Position numbers and translations under genes: made by a program. A stretch of DNA of 64,000 nucleotides. Source: Larix kaempferi. Its lineage: Eukaryota; Streptophyta; Pinopsida; Pinales; Pinaceae. This document shows positions 1-9,903 of this stretch, one piece after another; the first letter of the stretch is position 1, and every line of letters begins with the position of its first letter. The notes beneath the pieces were generated by a model that worked only from the letters and a program-made list of their open reading frames with translations, made no database searches and was not told the origin of the DNA. Where the stretch lies: positions 9,493,001-9,557,000 of the forward strand of contig BSBM01000994.1 of the NCBI GenBank assembly GCA_027924585.1, written 5' to 3'.

Positions 1-146
1 TCAATCACAGAATCCATAGTAGGTTATGAACCTATCTCCATGGTATCCCACCAAGTAGCTGCCCCCTAAAATCTAGAAGGTTCTTCTAATCTCTCACTAG
101 AATGTAAAAGTGCCATTAGATCAACAAATAACTTGTAAAGGCTACC

Positions 147-480
147 CTATCTTAGACCTCTAGCCAATGTCCTTGGACTAGCTAGTCTGCGACCTTTGAT
201 GGTGTAGTATTGTCCCTCAAAACAAACTATCCTCTGTACATATTCCATACAAGACACCGAAAGAAGATGCTTCTTCAAACCAGGAACAAACAAAACATAA
301 TCAGACTCAAAAACATCACTTAAAGGCCTTTGAAATGAAATGGATCCAACTCCTCTTGTAGGGTTAGTGGCATCATCGCCAAGATCCACAGTCATGCCTC
401 CTTGTTGCTCTTGAAATCTAGTAAACAATGATATATCATGTCATATGTCTTAGAGCTCCATTATCCACAAACCATCCAAC
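147..480 (-). pseudogene. Copia A protease / gag-pre-integrase fragment
   Basis: Reading the minus strand, a degenerate protease active site DNGALRHMT (copia consensus DSGASxHMT) is followed by an in-frame TGA near 438. The open stretch below it contains VDLGDDATNPTRGVGSI and then LFVPGLKKHLLSVSCME. These match the C-terminal part of copia protease and the linker before integrase. The catalytic triplet is altered (S to N), and the stop separates it from the rest, so this copy is dead. The frame is open again between 147 and 428. The family assignment is firm; the exact lineage is not determined. Confidence 0.75.
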
Positions 481-1023
481 ACTAGGGAGTGTTAGAATAC
501 AAGAAAGAGACCAAATCCATATCAATCCAACAAAATATGCAATATGAAGAGGATCCTTTATTTGCCATAGGTGAAAAACAATTTGGATCCACTAGATCAA
601 ATCAACCACCTATCATAGGCCTTTGGAGTATCTCACCCCTAGAAAATAAAACCATGCTAGTCAATAATCACATAGATTTGCCACCTATCACTAACAACCA
701 CTGGAAGAAATCAGCCGCCTATCGCAGGTCATCCTAGGCATCACATCAATTAAAAATACATCCATAAAAGTCATCAATGTATTAGATCCATTATCTATCA
801 TCATGAGAGCAACATGTGGAAACATATCATAGGTACACGTGCTCATCTCAAGCATAATTTATCAATGAATGAAGAAGACAAACCTCCTTCTCTATTCAAG
901 TTCTTCTGCAAGCAACCTAGGGTTTTTCACTAAATGACCTCAACCAGGTCAGGTACCTATCCCAAGTAAACTCCAACTGAAATACAAACTACCTTGTACT
1001 CAAGAGTGATATCAACTATAACC

Positions 1024-1035
1024 ACTCTAATACCA
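1024..1035 (-). other. Primer binding site of copia A
   Basis: The minus strand reads TGGTATTAGAGT immediately inside the LTR. The plant initiator tRNA-Met complement is TGGTATCAGAGC, so two positions have drifted. It fixes the element orientation as minus and the LTR edge at 1036. Confidence 0.8.
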
Positions 1036-1611
1036 TGTTGAAAATTTCTCAAAATTGACAATTCAATCCAAAATAGTAATTCCACCTTCTTAAAAGGTTT
1101 TCTAGATATTAGCCCTAGAATTTTCTACCCTAGGATTGTTGTAAATTAATGTACCAAAAAACATTGAAAAATGTACAATAATTTACTTCCAAACAACCCT
1201 AAACTTCTCGATAATGCAAGGAGAATAGATACTAAATAGTCCTATGAGTTTTCAACCATCTAGGGTAACTTCTTAGGCATAAATCCGATCTAAAAACTCA
1301 TAAAAAATAGACATAATATCAAACAAAATAATAGGAGATGCTTGTATTGTTGTCTTCAATATTAGTGTCGGGTCCCTTAACAATTCCCTTCTTATGTGTG
1401 TTAAGTCAACAAGACAAATAAGTGTCAGACATAACCATACCAGGAAGACAAAATGATGAAATCAAATCTGCAATATAGACAAGATGTGGATAGATGAAAA
1501 CTCCATATATATAACTCAATAATGAACTCCAAGTACATACCCAAGCTCACGATGAGCTAAATTACGCCTAACAAGCTCTCGAACCTTAAATTGGGGAAAC
1601 AATCAAAACCC
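1036..1611 (-). mobile_element. Copia A LTR, proximal part (split by B)
   Basis: This is the first 576 bp of an LTR that starts with TGTTGAAAATTT on the plus strand, directly after the A primer site. It is cut at 1611 by insertion of copia B. The target duplication AACCC at 1607-1611 recurs at 7817-7821, and the LTR resumes at 7822. Joined, the LTR is about 1.58 kb and ends in TG/CA-type inverted termini (TGTT...AACA). Confidence 0.65.
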
Positions 1612-2149
1612 TGTTAGAATTTTAAGTGCAATAACAATAAGGATCACTGAAAGATAAACAAGCACAACATAGACAATAGTACACAATAATTTATCATGGG
1701 AAAAACCTCGTGGGGCAAAAAAACACAACAAACTTCTTCAATATAGATTCGTTAGAATGTACAATAGTAATCCTCGTGCAATAACCCAATACACGAAGAC
1801 TCCAAAGGCAACTACTCTCTTTGACTCTATCTCTCTACTCATGCGAAGTTGATGAGTGAGTGTGGTGACCAAATGAGGAGGGCGAGCCTCTCATTTATAC
1901 TAATCATTCAGTTACCTTTTTCCCCAACATGGCCGACTTGACTCTCCTAACAGGCTCTACTTGTCCAGTTAACAATAAAATATTTTTTTTTGGATCGTTC
2001 TAGGCTGACCTAATAGTTAGGGTTTACATTGACTCTTTCAATGACTTTTACATTATCAATTACATCAATAATAATTCATGAGGGAAGTACAATACAAATA
2101 ATACCAATGATACAAATAAGAATATATTCCGAAGTTACATTCTTCAACA
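1612..2149 (-). repeat. Copia B 3' LTR
   Basis: This 538-bp LTR matches 7284-7816 along its whole length. On the plus strand it starts TGTTAGAATTTTAAG and ends TTCTTCAACA. A TATA-like TATAAATGA lies on the minus strand near 1891-1899. It also carries the GGTCGGCC-type motif found, in variant form, in the LTRs of C, D and F. Confidence 0.92.
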
Positions 2150-2158
2150 CTCCCTCTT
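2150..2158 (-). promoter_or_regulatory. Polypurine tract of copia B
   Basis: The minus strand reads AAGAGGGAG directly before the LTR start TGTTGAAG. The same nine bases precede the 3' LTR of D (44031-44039) and of F (60969-60977). This is the plus-strand DNA priming site in reverse transcription. Confidence 0.9.
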
Positions 2159-2276
2159 AATAAGGAAGGTGTTCTTCTCACACTATCACCATCGTTTTTC
2201 AATGCTGCACTTTTGTACTTTGACTATTGACATCTGACATCTCCCGAATCTATATATCACAAGAAGTTTTATAGAG

Positions 2277-2656
2277 CCAACCCTTTTTCATACTAGATGT
2301 ATCTAACCTTGCAGTGCCAACCCTTTTTCATGCTGGATGCAACTCTTCACAGAGCCAACCCTTTTTCATGCTGGATGTGCCTTTCTATAGAGCCAACCCT
2401 TTTTCATGTTGGATGTATCTATCTTGCAGAGCTAACCCTCTTTCATGCTAGATGCAAACCTCTACAGAGTCGGTCCTCTTTCATACTGGATGTAGCCATC
2501 CTGCAGAGCCAATACTCTTTCATATTGGATGCACCTCTACAGAGCCAGACCTCTTTCATACTGGATGTAGCTATCTTGCAGAGCTAGTCCTTTCTCATAC
2601 TAGATGCAATTGTCCTGCAGAGCTAGTCCTTTTTCATACTAGATGCAACTTTCCTC
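2277..2656. repeat. Ten tandem copies of a ~38-bp unit in copia B
   Basis: The unit reads approximately GCCAACCCTTTTTCATGCTG followed by GATGyAnC and a variable stretch ending in CAGA. I count ten copies with drift toward GCTAGTCC at the right end. The array sits between the RNase H stop and the polypurine tract. Single related copies occur at the same place in D (near 44195-44222) and in F (near 60790-60836), so B has expanded an ancestral motif. Open frames through it are by-products of the 38-bp period. The remaining 2657-2822 is unremarkable spacer. Confidence 0.9.
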
Positions 2657-2822
2657 TTCCATGAACCGAGCAAGCCATCTGGTGGGTCCAGCCCAAGAGT
2701 GTCCATTACATTGCACACCGCAACCATCCGCGTTACCTCACCACACGTCCAGATCCTCTCGTAGCCTAGGAGACTCAAATATGTCACATAACTCGTACTA
2801 CTTGCTACCTCATCCGAGCTCA

Positions 2823-3400
2823 TCACTCCCTCTTGATCTGAACCACCCCAAGCTTGTCCCTGAAGTACTCGAACTTTACTCTCGACAGAGGCTTGGTCGA
2901 CACATCGGCTATTTGATCCTTTGTTCCTATATATTGGAGCCTCACTACTCCCTTCTGTACCATATCCTGGATATAGTGATACTTGATATCGATGTGCTTT
3001 GACTTGTCATGAAACACTGGGTTTTCATACAACTTCACACAACTCTGGTTGTCACAAAAGACACAAGTCGCCTCTAACTCGAGATCGAACAAACCTATAA
3101 GCAATTTCGGAATCCATATTGCCTCGAAGCTTGCTGAACAAGCTGCCATATACTTGGCTTCGGCTATACTGAGTGCCACACTCGTATGCTTCCTATTGAA
3201 CCATGAGATCATACTCAATCCCAAACTGAAGCAACACCCTGATGTGCTCTTTCTGTTCGTAACACTCCCGAACCAATCCGCATTTGCAGGTTAATCCTTT
3301 GATTCGATGCATATCTAAGGCCATAATCAACCATACCCCTTAGGTACCTCAACACATGCTTTGTCACAACCAAGTGAACTCGTCTCGGCTCTACCATATA
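2823..3400 (-). pseudogene. Copia B RNase H domain, frameshifted
   Basis: This domain would degrade the RNA strand of the hybrid during reverse transcription. The N-terminal part reads MVEPRRVHLVVTKHVLRYL and continues in the pol frame to about 3285. A small deletion there removes the GYxD segment and shifts the frame, which resumes as NADWFGSVTNRKSTSGCC. Downstream, SIAEAKY carries the expected glutamate and FCDNQSCVKL the next aspartate. It ends with KFEYFRDKLGVVQIKRE and a TGA. The first catalytic aspartate appears lost with the deletion. A TAG at 3401-3403 separates it from reverse transcriptase, at the glutamine of the NTLSQ motif that is intact in C and F. Confidence 0.88.
2826..2834 (-). 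other. Internal polypurine-like 9-mer at the B pol stop
   Basis: The minus strand reads AAGAGGGAGTGATGAG, where the first nine bases are identical to the terminal polypurine tract of B and the next two are TG as at the LTR edge. The pol stop codon TGA is formed by this sequence. It lies about 670 bp upstream of the true tract. C has the equivalent at 16607-16615. Confidence 0.75.
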
Positions 3401-5383
3401 CTAACTCCGAGTGTTCACTGCAAAGCATAAATCTGGCCTCGTGTTCGTCAAGTACATTAACAAACCAATGATCTGCCTATATACTGTGGCATCAACGAAT
3501 TTTGAAGAAGTATCACTCAACAACTTCAGATTCGATGCCATAGGTGTGGCCATGGCCTTACAATCCATCATCCCAAATCTCTTTAGGATCTCTATCGCAT
3601 ATTTTCCCTGACTCAAGAAAAGTTCCTCTGGATTCTGCCACATCTCAAGACCTAAGAAATAGTGCATCATATCCAAGTCTTTCATCTCAAATTCTACGGC
3701 AAGCTTCCTCTTCGTTTCTGCTATGAGCTTCTCATCACATGTCAAAAACATATCATCTACATATAATAGTAGAATCACAAGATTTCGCTCTTCAACCTTG
3801 AAGTAAAGGTTGGAGTCCGCTTTACTCTTGGTAAAGCCCAAGCTTGTCATAAACCCATCAATCCCGTCATACCATGTCCTGCGTGCCTGTTTCAAACCGT
3901 ACAAGGCCTTCTTCAATATGCATAAGTGACTCTGCTTGTCGTGTGTCTCAAAACCTAGTGGCTGCTCCACATACACTTCCTCCTCTACTATGCCATTTAG
4001 GAAGGTAGTCTTTACATCCATTTGATGTACCTTCCACTTCATCACTTTGGCTATAGCAAGTATAGATCTGATCAAAGTGTATCTGGCCACCAGAGCAAAT
4101 GTCTTCTCATAATCTATGCCTCCTTTCTGAGAGAATCCTTGAGCCACAAATCTTGCCTTGTATTTCTCGACACTTCCGTCTGTTGCATGTGTTATCTTGT
4201 AGATCCATTTGGAAGACACTATTGACTTCCCTTCTGGTCTCGGAACCACCTCCCAAACATCATTCTTCATGATCGATTGATACTCCTCGATCATAGCATC
4301 CTCCCATACTTTCTTTTCAGCTGCCTCCTCATAACTAGAAGGTTCTGCATCAATGATGTCACACAGTAATGCCACGTAATTGGAGTATGGTTGAGGTCTC
4401 TTGCTCTCTCTGGAAGTCCCTTCAGGAGCACCATATTTCTCTGCATCCTGAATAATCTCTCGTGCCCAGTCTGGTCTTCTCTTGTGCGTGTTCACCTCTC
4501 TTGGTGGATCTACAGGTCTTTGTGGCTCAGTCATATCATGGTCTTCAAGTTCTTCTGGTATCCGTTCTTCCATTACTGTATCTCTAACTCTAGAAGTCTC
4601 AGGTTCTTCTTTGCGTGCTTCGTTGGATTGAATCTGCCTAGATCTACTGAAGGTTGCATCTTCATCAAAGATAACATCTCTGTTGGTCTCGATCTTCTTG
4701 AAGCCTGGTATATATATTATGTAGGCCTTTGATGAATCACTATAATCGACGAAGATGCCTTTCTTTCCTGAAGGCTCCAACTTAGTTCTTTTCTTTTTGG
4801 GAACATGTATGTATACATGGCAGCCAAATATTCTGAGATAGTTGACTTCCAGCTTCTCTCTTGTAAACATCTCTTTAGGTGTCTTGTTCTCAAGTACACG
4901 ATGGGGAGTTCTATTTTGAACATGTACTGCTGTTCTTGCTGCTTCCGCCCATAAGTGCATTGGAAGGTCCTGATCATGGATCATGGCCTTCACTGCTTCC
5001 ATTATCGTTCTATTCTTCCTTTCTGCAATACTGTTCCGTTGTGGATTATAGGGAGTGCTCATCTCCCTCTTAATTCGTGATACTTTACATACTGTTTTGA
5101 AGTCTCCCGAGGTAAATTCACCTCCATTATCTGATCTTAAGGTTTTTATTTTCTTTTCAGTATGATTTTCGACAAGGGCTTTGAATTCCTTGAACTTGCT
5201 AAATACTTCATCTTTAGATTTCAAGAAATAGATCCAGGTTTGACGAGAATAATCATCAATAAAAGAAACATAGTAAGCATACCCGCTTAGTGAGTTGGAA
5301 GACATAGGTCCGCAAACGTTTGAATGTATAAGCTCCAAAATCTCCTTGGCTTTGCTATCACTGCTTGGAAATGGGTTCTTCAC
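3401..5383 (-). pseudogene. Copia B integrase core and reverse transcriptase
   Basis: This is the longest open stretch of the element, 660 codons. From the N-terminus it shows the integrase catalytic core (FIDDYSRQTWIYF, RSDNGGEF, then IAERKNRT supplying D, D and E) and a C-terminal linker rich in charged residues. Reverse transcriptase begins near KNDVWEVVPRPEGKSIVSSK and contains MDVKTTFLNG and LLLYVDDMF, with both catalytic aspartates of YVDD present. The domain ends with TRPDLCFAVNT before a TAG at 3401-3403. All key residues remain, so the break is recent relative to A or E. It is a copia pol (integrase before reverse transcriptase), not Gypsy. Loss of function is inferred from the stops at both ends. 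Confidence 0.92.
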
Positions 5384-5428
5384 ATTCTTCCCTTTTGCAC
5401 ATCCTTTACATATGCATTCATGCTTAGT

Positions 5429-5935
5429 TTAGATCTCGGGTAGACCATTCACTATCTTGCTTACGATTGGTAATGCCCTATATTTGATGTGAGCAAACCT
5501 TCTATGCCATAATTCACTTGGTTCCATAGTTTCATGAACCAAGGCTTGTTCTGATTTTCCTTTGAGCTTGTACAATCCTCCCTCTTGCACTCCAATTACT
5601 ACTGCATCATCAAAGGTTTTACCTTTGGGCCACATAAGTACTTGGCCATTTAGAAATGCTACTCGAAATCCTTTTTCATCTAAAGTTGAGATGGAAAGTA
5701 TATTCTTCTTTAGTCCTGGGACATATAAGATGTCCTTCATCTTGATATGCTTCCTTGATTTAAGCTTGTGAGAAGCTTCTCCTACCCCTTTTATGAGATA
5801 TTGGTAATCATCTCCAAGTTTCACCTTGTGAGGTGAGTCCTTTTCTGTGAGGTTGTTGAGAGCATCCTTGAAACTTGTCATGTGCTTAGAAGCACCACTA
5901 TCAACAAGCCAATCATTGTTTCCAAGTGAGACCAT
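5429..5935 (-). pseudogene. Copia B protease and integrase zinc-binding region
   Basis: The aspartic protease motif WLVDSGASKHMTSF is intact, followed by KVKLGDDYQYLIKGVGEAS and DILYVPGLKKNILSIS. The gag-pre-integrase part ELWHRRFAHIKYRALP provides the first histidine of the integrase HHCC zinc module. A TAA at 5429-5431 falls at a codon that is glutamine in F (PDIQARHE). The two cysteines (CKGCAKGKN in F, CICKGCAKG-like here) lie just past that stop. Reading frame is the same as the upstream gag and downstream pol. Confidence 0.9.
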
Positions 5936-6004
5936 ACCTATGAAAACAAATTTTTCATCACTTGAAGAATCTTCCCTTGCTTTCTTCTTAGCTGGTTCAT
6001 CATC

Positions 6005-6811
6005 CTATGCAACATGAGCATGATGTCTTTTCTTGCTTCCTTTCTTGTTGCCTTTCTGCTTGGGACAATTCCTAGCAATGTGTCTCATCTCATCACAACT
6101 GTAGCATCTGATACTTGAATAGTCTTTGGGAGGTCTTCGACCCTTATGGGACCTCTTAGTCTTGTGATGATGTTCTTCTTTCTTGCTTCCCTTAACATGA
6201 GCTGCTAGAGCTTGATTATTTTCGTCACCTAACTTTTCTTCTCTGGCTTCAATCATTACTTCTTCCTAAGTGTAAGTTTCCCAAAGTGCACTGAATCTGA
6301 TGAGACTCTTTCTAGAGCTTATTCCTTGGATAAATGACTCCCATGATCTTGGAAGTCCATTCAAGGTGGTCATCACTATTTCTGCATTCTCAACATGATC
6401 TCCAATGGCTTCTAGTTGGTCTCTGATACGGGAGACCCTTGTGAAGTAAGACTGAATGCTTTCATTGCTTTGCATCTTCACAGCCTTGAGTTCAGTTCTT
6501 AAGGTCATCTTCCTATTGATGTTTGTTCCTTAAAAAAATCTCTTCAGTGCATCAAACATCTCTTTCGGAGTTCGTAGAGATGAGATATGTGGGATCAAGT
6601 GATCCTTGATGGAATCAACAATGATCCTCTTGGCCTTTATCAGGTTCTTCTTATGTTTGGCTTTATCCTCATCTTCCTCTGGCTCCACAACTTCTTCTTT
6701 TATATAATTGTCCAACTCATTCTCTTCCAGAATGAGCATCACCCTATACTTCCAAGCACAAAAGTTGTCTGCTCTTTCAAGCTTATCCTCAAGCTTGGTG
6801 TGATTTGTCAT
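6005..6811 (-). pseudogene. Copia B gag (capsid and zinc knuckle), three stops
   Basis: The probable start is the ATG at 6811 (MTNHTKLEDKLERADNF), which matches the start of F gag (MSHHTKLEDKLEGADKF); an upstream in-frame ATG at 6841 is not shared with F. The protein has the copia gag capsid-like domain (UBN2/DUF4219 type) with LILEENELDNYI and TLNGLPRSWESFIQGI, then a basic tract and a CCHC zinc knuckle CYSCDEMRHIARNC. Stops occur at 6530-6532 (TAA), 6266-6268 (TAG, glutamine in F) and 6005-6007 (TAG). Gag would package element RNA. The frame continues into protease without a shift. Confidence 0.9.
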
Positions 6812-7271
6812 CTTGATAAACTTGATAAATGAGAACCTCAAATGGAAATAGAAGTAGTAAAACTTACCAAATGAGATACTTCAACCAAGCGCTGACTTTT
6901 GAGATCTGGTTGTAGAATGACCTAGGGTTTGTTAGAGAAACCCTAATTTCTTAACTTCAGGCTCTTGAGAAATTGATTGGAGGAAACAATGTGCCTCCCC
7001 AAGGCGAGTTGAGCAAATGTACTTTTTCTCCAAATATGTGGATAGAGCCTCCAAAAACTTGATGCCCTAGTTTTTCAAGCTCTAGTGGTGGGCCCAAAGA
7101 TGAAAGTTCTCCGATTTGAATTCTGTCACCACAGAAAGATGCGCCCTAGTAGGGTGAGTTGCCTTGACCTTCTTTTTCAGTCAATCCGTGGAGAAAGAAC
7201 CTTCGGAAAGAGAAACCCTAGTTTTCTCTTTCAGCAGTAGCAACAACTGCACAATGTTTTCTTTCAGGGCA
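6812..7271 (-). other. Copia B 5' leader
   Basis: This is the untranslated region between the primer site and gag, about 460 bp. It would hold packaging signals by analogy with other LTR elements. No long open frame was recognised in it. C has a partly similar leader in its right-hand internal region. Confidence 0.6.
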
Positions 7272-7283
7272 ACTCTGATACCA
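7272..7283 (-). other. Primer binding site of copia B
   Basis: The minus strand reads TGGTATCAGAGT, one mismatch from the plant initiator tRNA-Met complement TGGTATCAGAGC. It directly abuts the 5' LTR. Confidence 0.92.
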
Positions 7284-7816
7284 TGTTAGAATTTTAAGTG
7301 CAATAACAATAAGGCCCTCACTGAAAGATAAACAAGCACAACATAGACAATAGTACACAATAATTTATCCTAGGAAAACCCTCGTGGGGCAGAAAAACCC
7401 AACAAACTTCTTCAATATAGATTCGTCAGAATGTACAATAGTAATCCTCGTGCAATAACCCAAAACAAGAAGACTCCAAAAGCAACTACTCTCTTTGACT
7501 CTATCTCTCTACTCATGCGAACTTGATGAGTGGGTGTGGTGACCAAATGAGGAGGGCTAGCGTCTCATTTATACTAATCATTCACTTGACCTTTTTCCCC
7601 AACATGGCCGACTTGACTCTCCTAACATGTCCGACTTGTCCAGTTAACAATAAAATATCTTTTTTCTGGATCTTTCTAGGCCGACCTAACAATTAGGGTT
7701 TACATTGACTCTTTCAATGACTTTTACATTATCAATTACATCAATAATAATTCCCAAAGGAAGTACAATACAAATGATACAAATAAGAATATCTTCCGAA
7801 GTTACATTCTTCAACA
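7284..7816 (-). repeat. Copia B 5' LTR
   Basis: This is a 533-bp LTR paired with 1612-2149. On the minus strand it begins TGTTGAAGAATGTAACTTCG and ends TTCTAACA. A TATA-like element (TATAAATG on the minus strand) lies at 7566-7573 and would serve as promoter. The target duplication AACCC follows at 7817-7821. Confidence 0.92.
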
Positions 7817-7821
7817 AACCC

Positions 7822-8821
7822 CAATTCCAGTAAGAAGTTCCACAAGCTAAGATCACCTTAGCAAGTAAAGATGTCCTATTATTCTTCCCAATTACATCCT
7901 AGGGTTTCACCAACTATAATCTCAATTCTCCAAGGGATAAACCTTACCCTAGTCTTCGATATGCCTCCAAGAACCCTGGTGCCTTCAAGAGAGAGATCGA
8001 ATGTATAAAGAAGACATCTAAAAGAGAGAAAAACATCACCTTCTTCATCACATGCTCCACTAGGGTTTCCTCGTGAACTAGAGCTAAGAAGAAGATACCA
8101 AGAATGACGTGAAATTTTTTTTGTTTGAAAAAACTCTCTGCTTCCTTTATTTATGTGAGGTAAGGGAGGCTAAAAATATAACACATGCTGTCCTAGCCCT
8201 ACAAGCAAGCCTACTAAAACACAAGTAGGCCACACACAAGTGAGGCACTCCACTCCAAGTGAACACATGTCAAGTTCCTATGTGACATTGTACACAATAA
8301 GGCCTCCAAAGGCTAGGGCACTCCTTAAGCAATGTTTAACGCTGATCCTCCATGCTCCATGGACTCGAATCTCCCCATAATCCATGTGACAATCTCCGAG
8401 GTTGAGTCAATCACTTTCGCAACCCAGGCATCCCCAAGTCCACTCTAGCCCTCCAAGTAAACAACTAAGTATACACATGTTGTATAGGGCTCTAGGTCCT
8501 CTACCATGAAAAATACTCCATATACCCTATATGGTATTCTCCCACCAAGTAAATCCTCCATATGGCCACAATGAAGGGCATCCACCATCCAAGTAAGAGA
8601 TTTCCAATGCTTAAGGGACGAACACTAAGCCATTACCATCCCTAGGTCAAACATCGACTAAGCAAGCTATCTCAACCATGCATATCCATCACAAGCCATC
8701 TCTCATGCTACCGTCCATCTTGGACCATCCAATGGATGAACATAACACCATGTACCCCAAATGTTATGAAACATTCTCAAACATTGTGTAAACACTTTTG
8801 AAGGAACCAAAAAAACTAACA
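7822..8821 (-). mobile_element. Copia A LTR, distal part
   Basis: This is the continuation of the A LTR beyond the B insertion. On the minus strand it would begin TGTTAGTTTTTTTGG at 8821, complementary in style to the AACA end at 1036. A TATA-like CATAAATAAAGG lies on the minus strand near 8145-8156, as expected for a promoter in this orientation. No reading frame is supported here. The outer edge at 8821 is inferred from the inverted termini only, because the partner LTR lies outside the window. Confidence 0.55.
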
Positions 8822-8834
8822 ATTTTGATGCTTT

Positions 8835-9903
8835 CAACTCTTGTTCGTCTCCATCTTCCTCTTCTTATTCTGCATGGTATTTGCCTTGTGTTTCATTCAA
8901 TTTTTGTACTTCTTTCCTTGTGGCTTATGTTGTCAAGACCATCTTTTTTGTAGGTGGAAGGATGGTGGCTTATCTATTCTATTCCACTCATCTCAAGGAA
9001 TATGAAAACCCAAACTTAGTTTGGTCTCCTCACTTCTTCCTTGTGGAGAAGTGGGCATGCAAATCATCTCAAAGAAGTTAAGTGGTGACCACTTAGACCC
9101 ATCATTGCTTGACAATTTTGTTGCCCTTTTGCCAACCACTCCCTTTTGGTTTCATTGCCTCTACCACATTGTTTCCTTTGTCTTTCTCTTGTCATTCTAC
9201 ATGGCGTTTGCCATGCGTTTCATTTAATTTTTAGTCTTATTGTCTTGTGGCTTGTCTTGTCAATGCCATGTGTTTCATTTAATTTTTAGTCTAATTGTCT
9301 TGTGAACACTATATTTTTGGTAGGTGCAAGGATGGTGGATTTATGTTCCATTCCACTCATCTCAAGAAAGAGGTAAATCCCAATTTTGTTTGGTCTCCTC
9401 ACTTCTTCGTTGTGCATGAGTGGGCTTTGCAATTTGGGCTTGCAAATCATCTTAGAGAAGCTAAGTGGCGATTAGTTAGACCAATCCCTACTTAACAATT
9501 TTATTGTCTTTTTATCAAGCACTCCCTTATGATTTTGTTGCCTCTTCCTTGTTGTGGACCTCTGTCTTCCTTGTTTCATCCTACATGGTGTTTACCTTTT
9601 GTTTCATTTAGTGTTTGGTCTTCTTGGTTTGTAGCATGTCTCATCAACCCCATCTTTTTGGTAGTTGTAATGATGGTGGCTCATTATTCCATGCCAGTTA
9701 TCTCAAGGAAGAGGGAAACCCCAATTTTATTTGGTCTCCTCACTTCTTCCTTGTGCATAGGTTGACGAGTCAATTTGGGCATGCAAATCATCTCACAAAA
9801 GCTAAGTGGTAACCACTTAGACATCTCTTTGATAATTTTGTTGTTGTTTTATTGAGTTATCCCTTATGGTTTCATTGTCTTTGCATTGTTCTTCACCTTT
9901 TTC
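8835..9903. repeat. ~340-bp satellite array, left part (3 units)
   Basis: Roughly three tandem units can be aligned by the recurring landmark CATGGTGTTTGCCTTGTGTT and the string GGTCTCCTCACTTCTTCC. Landmarks near 8873, 9200 and 9590 give spacings of about 330 and 385 bp, the longer one containing a small extra duplication near 9240-9300. The array continues after a 1.15 kb insertion at 9904-11051. Open frames within it are scattered and inconsistent between units, so I do not regard them as coding. Confidence 0.85.

Larger units (their letters stand above)
1..1035 (-). mobile_element. Copia element A, internal region (partial)
   Basis: This is the internal part of a minus-strand Ty1/copia element that continues beyond the left edge. 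It is bounded on the right by a tRNA-Met type primer site and an LTR beginning at 1036. Only about 550 bp separate the primer site from the protease motif, whereas B and F need about 1.4 to 1.6 kb for leader plus gag, so most of gag appears to be missing. Nothing recognisable was seen in 490-1020. The protein fragment is different from those of B, C, D and F, so A is a separate copia family. Confidence 0.7.
1612..7816 (-). mobile_element. Copia B, complete LTR retrotransposon
   Basis: This is a 6.2 kb Ty1/copia element on the minus strand. It has two LTRs (7284-7816 upstream, 1612-2149 downstream), a tRNA-Met primer site at 7272-7283 and a polypurine tract at 2150-2158. A perfect 5-bp target duplication AACCC lies at 1607-1611 and 7817-7821. 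One continuous gag-pol frame runs from 6811 to about 3285, broken only by five stop codons, with one frameshift inside RNase H. It inserted into the LTR of copia A. The LTRs differ at a few percent of positions by eye, so it is older than D. It shares LTR ends, primer site and protein sequence with C, D and F. Confidence 0.93.

Noticed and set aside
489-737. 82-codon plus-strand frame MLEYKKETKSISIQQ
   Set aside because: It is antisense to copia A, has no recognisable domain and lies in a region expected to be decayed element DNA.
4022-4732. Plus-strand frames of 60-113 codons opposite copia B pol
   Set aside because: They are antisense shadows of the integrase and reverse transcriptase frame.
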